DNA of 64,000 bases from contig NZ_JAOYFC010000002.1 in NCBI RefSeq assembly GCF_025802015.1, positions 744,001 to 808,000 on the forward strand, in the 5' to 3' direction. A program made the translations under genes and the position numbers. Below the pieces are notes generated by a model. The model had not been told where the DNA came from. It ran no database searches and saw nothing but the letters and a program-made list of their open reading frames with translations. Within the stretch, counting starts at the first letter, position 1. Each line of letters starts with the position of its first letter. The DNA comes from Falsihalocynthiibacter halioticoli. Its GTDB lineage: Bacteria > Pseudomonadota > Alphaproteobacteria > Rhodobacterales > Rhodobacteraceae. Positions 61,221 to 64,000 of the stretch are shown here, in pieces.

Positions 61221-61886
61221 TTAGTCCTCGATCGGCTCGATCAACTCGGGGCCGCTTGCTCTGTTCGAGTTTACTTTCGGGTCAACGCGGTGGGCTTGAA
61301 ATCTGTCTTCTGGTGCAGCGACCATTAGCTGCGCAGCCCCCTTGCCTTCTTCACCGAGCCAAAGACCCCACTCGTTAGGTTCGAGAGAAACCGGCATCCG
61401 TTTGTGTATGTTTGACATCATTTCGTTGGCGCCCGTAGTAACTATCGCAACTGACCTTATACGCTCGCCCTCTTTCTCCCAATCTTGCCAAACTCCGGCA
61501 AACACACAGGGTTCGCCATCCTTCGGCGTGATGTACCAAGGCAGCCGCGCGCCCTCTTCGGTTTTGGTCCATTCATAAAACCCTGTCGCTGGAATTAAGC
61601 AACGCCGCTCGCGACAGGCTGCGCGAAATGCTGGCTTCTCCGCAATGGTCTCGGCGCGAGCATTGATTAATAGTGGGCCATCATTCAGCTTTTTGTACCA
61701 GTGGGGAAGGAAACCCCACCGCATCGGCACAAGCTTTCGCCCTTCGCCCTCGTTAAATACCGCATGAATGTTCACGGTCGGACAGACATTATAGTTTGGA
61801 ACAGCAGGAAGATTATTCGCAGGTGACGCAGCAAAGATTTGCGCCATTGCATCATTCGGCAAAGTTACCGCAAGCCGCCCACACAT
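61221..61886 (-). CDS. yedK: SOS response-associated peptidase (SRAP, YedK/HMCES type)
   Basis: A 221-residue SRAP protein. It starts MCGRLAVTLP, so after removal of Met the Cys forms the N-terminus that cross-links to abasic sites in single-stranded DNA. Other family marks are MRWGFLPHWYK, INARAETIAEKPAFRAACRERRCLIPATGFYEW and the His in HKRMPVSLEP. It protects abasic sites. The ATG at 61884-61886 is required for the Cys to be residue 2; a longer frame to 61952 is rejected. Confidence 0.92.
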   Translation of the reverse strand: MCGRLAVTLPNDAMAQIFAASPANNLPAVPNYNVCPTVNIHAVFNEGEGRKLVPMRWGFLPHWYKKLNDGPLLINARAETIAEKPAFRAACRERRCLIPATGFYEWTKTEEGARLPWYITPKDGEPCVFAGVWQDWEKEGERIRSVAIVTTGANEMMSNIHKRMPVSLEPNEWGLWLGEEGKGAAQLMVAAPEDRFQAHRVDPKVNSNRASGPELIEPIED

Positions 61887-61925
61887 GTCGTATCCTCCGA
61901 AACTTAAATTGGCCCGAAACAGAAA

Positions 61926-61949
61926 GGGCGCTCCACCAAGGAAGCGCCC
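61926..61949 (-). terminator. Terminator of the 5'-nucleotidase gene
   Basis: On the minus strand GGGCGCT and AGCGCCC pair around an AT/GC loop, followed by TTTCTGTTT. It lies 37 bases after the nucleotidase stop codon (61986). Confidence 0.65.
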
Positions 61950-61985
61950 CATCTCATGTTTTGCAAATCGCTGCGCCAGAGACGC

Positions 61986-63563
61986 TTATTTTACTGTGAT
62001 GCGACCGTCGAGATAAGGCTTATATGGCCCTGCCTCCGCAAGGTATTCTGCAACCACTTCGGCAAGGTCCGGCCCAAAGTCATAGGCGTTCATTGCGTCG
62101 CGGAACATGCTATAGCCATCTCCTCCGCTACGAACAAAGTTATTTGAAACGACGCCATAAGTTTTCTCAGGATCAAGCGGTTCGAAACCGGAGCCCATAT
62201 CGATCATCACGTCACTAATCCGGTTCCCAGTTGATTCCGATCCGGTGATTGTGAATTTCATGCCCGAAACCTGTGCAAACCGGCCGTCTTTGGACTCGTC
62301 GTCATATTGCAACACGGCATTTTCCAAAGCCTCTTTAAGCACAGCGCCAGTAACCTGGAATGTCGCCAGAGTATTCTGGAATGGAAGCACGGTATAAACC
62401 TCTCCCATTGTGACTTCACCGGCATCAATGCTGGCACGGAGACCACCACCGTTAGCAAGAGCAACCTGAATGCCTTGATCCTTCACGCGGGCGAGCATCG
62501 CATCGGCAACAAGATTACCCATCTGGCATTCCTGTGTCCGGCAGTTTTCGCGCGCGCCGTCAATCGCTTCTGCGGCTTCTGCAACGACTTTGTTGCGGAT
62601 TTCATCAAGAGGTTTCGCCGCTTCCATGATCCGCGCAACAGTGTCGGAATCCTCCGATACGGATGCATCGTTCAGCAACGGCTCGCCCACTGCTTCAACA
62701 ATCTCGCCAGCATCGTTGAATGTCACGTTCAGTTCGCCAAGAAACTTGCCGTAGGCATAAGCCGAGACGATTGCCGTATTGCCAACCATTGTCGGATATG
62801 GCCCTTCGGCTCGATCATTCGTATTCGACAGCAGCGTATTTGTGTGGCCACCAACAATCACGTCAACGCCAGTGGTTTCGGCGGCAACTTTTTGGTCAAT
62901 GTTATAACCGGAGTGCGAGAGAACGATGATCTTGTTCACGCCCTCTTCGGTCAGCTTGTCAACTTCGCCCTGAACGGCGTCAACCGGATCGGTAAAAATC
63001 ACGTTGTCACCAGGGCTTGAAAGCTCAGACGTATCGAGCGGTGTCAGGCCGATGAGGCCGATCTTCTCGCCATTTTTCTCGATCACAGTCGATTTCGGCA
63101 ATTTACCGGCAAGTGCAGGTTCCTGTGAAACATCGGCGTTCGACATCAAAACAGGGAATTCCACCGCATCCATGAATCCGGCCAGAACTTCAGGGCCATC
63201 GTCAAACTCATGGTTGCCGACTGTCATTGCGTCGTAACCGAGTTTGTTCATCATCTCGGCAGCGAGTTTCCCTTTATAATAGGTATAGAACAGCGTGCCT
63301 TGGAATTGGTCGCCGCCATCTACAAGGATGCTGTTGTCCGAACGTGCGCGTGCGTCATTTACGGCAGTTACCAGACGTGCAGAACCACCAAAACATTTTC
63401 CTTCGGTGTTATCCTCAGCGGAGCAGCCGGAATCATATTTGCTGATCGGCTCGAAACGCGCGTGGAAATCGTTGGTATGAAGAATTGTCAGTGAGTAATC
63501 CGCGACTGCTGCACCAGCAGACAAAGCCAGTACGGCGGCGGACGTGAAATATCGGGCAAACAT
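61986..63563 (-). CDS. Secreted 5'-nucleotidase / metallophosphatase (UshA-like)
   Basis: A 525-residue periplasmic enzyme with a signal peptide (about 1-21, YFTSAAVLALSAGAAVA). The metallophosphatase domain has TILHTNDFHARFEP, VDGGDQFQGTL, TVGNHEFDDGP, IIVLSHSGYN and VGGHTNTLL, all metal-binding motifs of the family. A C-terminal 5'-nucleotidase domain starts near 330 (CRTQECQMGNLVADAM, LANGGGLRASIDAGEVTMG and NNFVRSGGDGYSMF). It releases phosphate from extracellular nucleotides. Normal length. A good terminator follows. Confidence 0.94.
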   Translation of the reverse strand: MFARYFTSAAVLALSAGAAVADYSLTILHTNDFHARFEPISKYDSGCSAEDNTEGKCFGGSARLVTAVNDARARSDNSILVDGGDQFQGTLFYTYYKGKLAAEMMNKLGYDAMTVGNHEFDDGPEVLAGFMDAVEFPVLMSNADVSQEPALAGKLPKSTVIEKNGEKIGLIGLTPLDTSELSSPGDNVIFTDPVDAVQGEVDKLTEEGVNKIIVLSHSGYNIDQKVAAETTGVDVIVGGHTNTLLSNTNDRAEGPYPTMVGNTAIVSAYAYGKFLGELNVTFNDAGEIVEAVGEPLLNDASVSEDSDTVARIMEAAKPLDEIRNKVVAEAAEAIDGARENCRTQECQMGNLVADAMLARVKDQGIQVALANGGGLRASIDAGEVTMGEVYTVLPFQNTLATFQVTGAVLKEALENAVLQYDDESKDGRFAQVSGMKFTITGSESTGNRISDVMIDMGSGFEPLDPEKTYGVVSNNFVRSGGDGYSMFRDAMNAYDFGPDLAEVVAEYLAEAGPYKPYLDGRITVK

Positions 63564-63715
63564 CTAAACACTCCCATTGTTGTTTTATTAAAGCAGCTTG
63601 GAGAAATTCGACCAAAGAGTCAAAGGTTCCGCGCTCTGGAGATAGAGTTCATTTGTAATGCTCAAATGACGTGCGGGGCTTGACCATATCTTTGGCAGAG
63701 GGCAAACCCTTCGCT

Positions 63716-64000
63716 ATGCTGATTTACAAAGTTTTCCGCGTTCGAGAATGGAACGCACTTGCCGGTAGCGGCGAAACAGTGGGCGCGCCGATTGACCGCT
63801 CTGATGGGTTTATTCACTTCTCTACTGCCGAGCAGCTCCGCGAAACCGTTGCCAAGCATTTTGCCGATATTCCCGGCCTCGTCCTTGCGGCCGTAGACAC
63901 TGAATCTTTAGGTGATGACCTGAAGTGGGAAGTGAGCCGAGGTGGAGACAAATTCCCCCATCTTTATCGTAAGCTGAAACTCTCTGAAGTCGTCCACCAT
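63716..64000 (+). CDS. DUF952 family protein, cut by the window edge
   Basis: Ninety-five codons are visible from the ATG at 63716, running off the right edge. The text IYKVFRVREWNAL, then APIDRSDGFIHFSTAEQLRETVAKHF and DLKWEVSRGGDKFPHLYRKL is characteristic of DUF952, a small glutathione-transferase-like-named but uncharacterised family. In this group it often precedes pyrD. It is divergent from the nucleotidase gene, so the gap 63564-63715 holds both promoters. Confidence 0.88.
   Translation, partial: MLIYKVFRVREWNALAGSGETVGAPIDRSDGFIHFSTAEQLRETVAKHFADIPGLVLAAVDTESLGDDLKWEVSRGGDKFPHLYRKLKLSEVVHH

Overview
The window looks like a chromosomal segment of a marine alphaproteobacterium of the Rhodobacterales (Roseobacter-type). 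The call rests on the block murA - DUF2948 - hisD - UPF0262 - low-molecular-weight phosphatase - infA - maf - RNase E/G - yacG - tRNA-Phe, an order I know from that group. I could not run a search, so the genus is open. The window splits into an accessory left part (about 1-27,590) and an ordinary core part (27,593-64,000), which also carries a large type I secretion adhesin locus.

The accessory part is a tandem array of integrative elements stacked on the 3' end of tRNA-Phe (27,593-27,667, minus strand). A 51-base piece of the tRNA 3' half (27,588-27,638) is repeated exactly at 12,943-12,993. A 20-base piece recurs at 1,575-1,594 and a degenerate one at 1,022-1,044. Element 1 (about 1,575-12,993) has a tyrosine integrase beside its left end, paired TGTGATACA sites near both ends, an HUH-type Rep-like protein, a MobC/relaxase pair with a candidate oriT, an HTH + NYN-nuclease pair, a broken serine resolvase and a GmrSD-like DUF262/DUF1524 protein. 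Its make-up is that of an integrative mobilizable element. Element 2 (about 12,943-27,638) has a P4-type integrase, an AlpA-like regulator and a primase/helicase, as in phage-satellite-like islands. A 16-base repeat near both ends supports its borders.

Element 2 carries two putative defence modules, one at each end. At the left is an HNH-ATPase fusion followed by a second HNH nuclease, a Septu-like arrangement. At the right is a SIR2-APAZ gene and a catalytically degenerate short prokaryotic Argonaute (a SPARSA system), followed 44 bases later by an FRG-domain gene on the same strand. The SPARSA-FRG operon and the HNH-ATPase/HNH pair are the most interesting items here. Short conserved DNA sites inside element 2 suggest that the integrase and a small gene next to the defence cargo share a regulator.

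The core part runs: a tightly packed minus-strand housekeeping cluster from 34,026 to 27,593; tRNA-Thr; a four-gene minus-strand operon (TolC-like channel, ABC exporter, HlyD-like adaptor, 3,603-residue RTX adhesin, 50,289-34,418); an OmpA-like protein; a small membrane protein; an RND-type outer-membrane lipoprotein; a DUF1330 gene divergent from a LysR regulator; a DASS-type transporter; tRNA-Gly; an ABC exporter; an acyl-CoA synthetase convergent with an ArsR-type regulator; an SRAP-family protein; a secreted 5'-nucleotidase; and the start of a DUF952 gene at the right edge.
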